Positions 12,281 through 12,424 of a stretch of DNA of 12,424 nt are shown here, piece by piece. Position numbers and translations under genes: made by a program. The notes under the pieces are model-generated. The model searched no databases. It was not told the DNA's origin and saw only the letters and a program-made list of their open reading frames with translations. The stretch comes from Desulfobulbaceae bacterium UBA2775 (GTDB lineage Bacteria > Desulfobacterota > Desulfobulbia > Desulfobulbales > Desulfocapsaceae). Where the stretch lies: positions 61,875-74,298 of the forward strand of contig DEIL01000301.1 of assembly GCA_002352445.1 (NCBI GenBank), written 5' to 3'. Position 1 is the stretch's first letter, and each line of letters starts with the position of its first letter.

Positions 12281-12424
12281 CCCGACAAGTCGGAAAATAT
12301 TTTAGTCACGCTGGATAAGTACCTTGAAAGTATATGTGACCACATAATTTCAAAATACACTCCTCAGTTCGAAGTCTGCGCTTATCTCTTGTTTTTTATG
12401 ACAGAGTTTATGGAGTAAGGTACT
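12281..12424 (+). mobile_element. Structured repeat element, diverged copy 3 (reaches window end)
   Basis: Begins ACCCGACAAGTCGG (12280 on) and ends GGAGTAAGGTACT at 12424, sharing with copies 1 and 2 the order: tip hairpin, GGATAAGT, central stem, CTTGTTTTTTATGACAG, GGAGTAAGG. It has about 20 extra bases in the right half. The paired parts are changed on both sides: AGTACCTT (12318-12325) with AAGGTACT (12417-12424), TATGTG (12333-12338) with CACATA (12341-12346), and CCGAC/GTCGG at the tip. The left flank is GTAA, not CTAA; the right flank is outside the window. Confidence 0.75.

Overview
The window looks like a chromosomal piece of an anaerobic Desulfobacterota bacterium (sulfate-reducing or syntrophic type). 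The reasons are a sigma-54-controlled glutaryl-CoA/glutaconyl-CoA module (an acyl-CoA dehydrogenase followed by a GcdA-type carboxyltransferase), the start of a membrane Fe-S oxidoreductase of the electron-transfer type that accompanies acyl-CoA dehydrogenases in these bacteria, a selenocysteine tRNA, and the alpha subunit of a two-subunit glycyl-tRNA synthetase. The placement is inferred from protein families, not from a database search.

Region 1 (about 1-5680) is a catabolic unit on the + strand. A PAS/AAA+/Fis enhancer-binding protein (54-1499) is followed by a 488-base regulatory region holding inverted repeats of a CTGTAGG-type half-site and a well-spaced -24/-12 (sigma-54) promoter at 1849-1864. 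Downstream lie a 22-codon leader that resembles the N-terminus of a CoA-transferase alpha subunit and is coupled by TAATG to the next gene, an acyl-CoA dehydrogenase (probably non-decarboxylating glutaryl-CoA dehydrogenase), gcdA, a PaaI-like hotdog thioesterase, and the first ~26 codons of a membrane Fe-S oxidoreductase. Together they would convert glutaryl-CoA to glutaconyl-CoA and then crotonyl-CoA, with the regulator switching the set on.

Region 2 (about 5619-6310) is a mobile-DNA scar. A ~126-base repeat element flanked by TTAG cuts off the Fe-S oxidoreductase gene, and behind it lies the decayed 3' part of an IS701-like DDE transposase on the - strand.

Region 3 (6311-8391) carries a hypothetical protein, a lysophospholipid-acyltransferase-like protein with unusual motifs, and, on the - strand, a small soluble protein with an Hx3Cx2C zinc motif like that of anti-sigma factors.

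Region 4 (8500-11100) starts with selC (tRNA-Sec, 8555-8652). Directly behind its 3' end is the ruin of a tyrosine integrase (8771-9309), the usual sign of an island integrated at a tRNA gene. A second copy of the ~127-base element sits inside this integrase; removing it with one copy of its CTAA flank restores the reading frame exactly. Next come a secreted trypsin-like protease and, convergent to it, a small secreted protein.

Region 5 (11110-12424) is glyQ on the - strand, without glyS directly after it, followed by an intergenic region rich in repeats: a perfect 28-base inverted repeat bracketed by 23-base direct repeats, and a third, diverged copy of the structured element running to the window end. 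Compensating changes among the three copies suggest that its paired structure matters.
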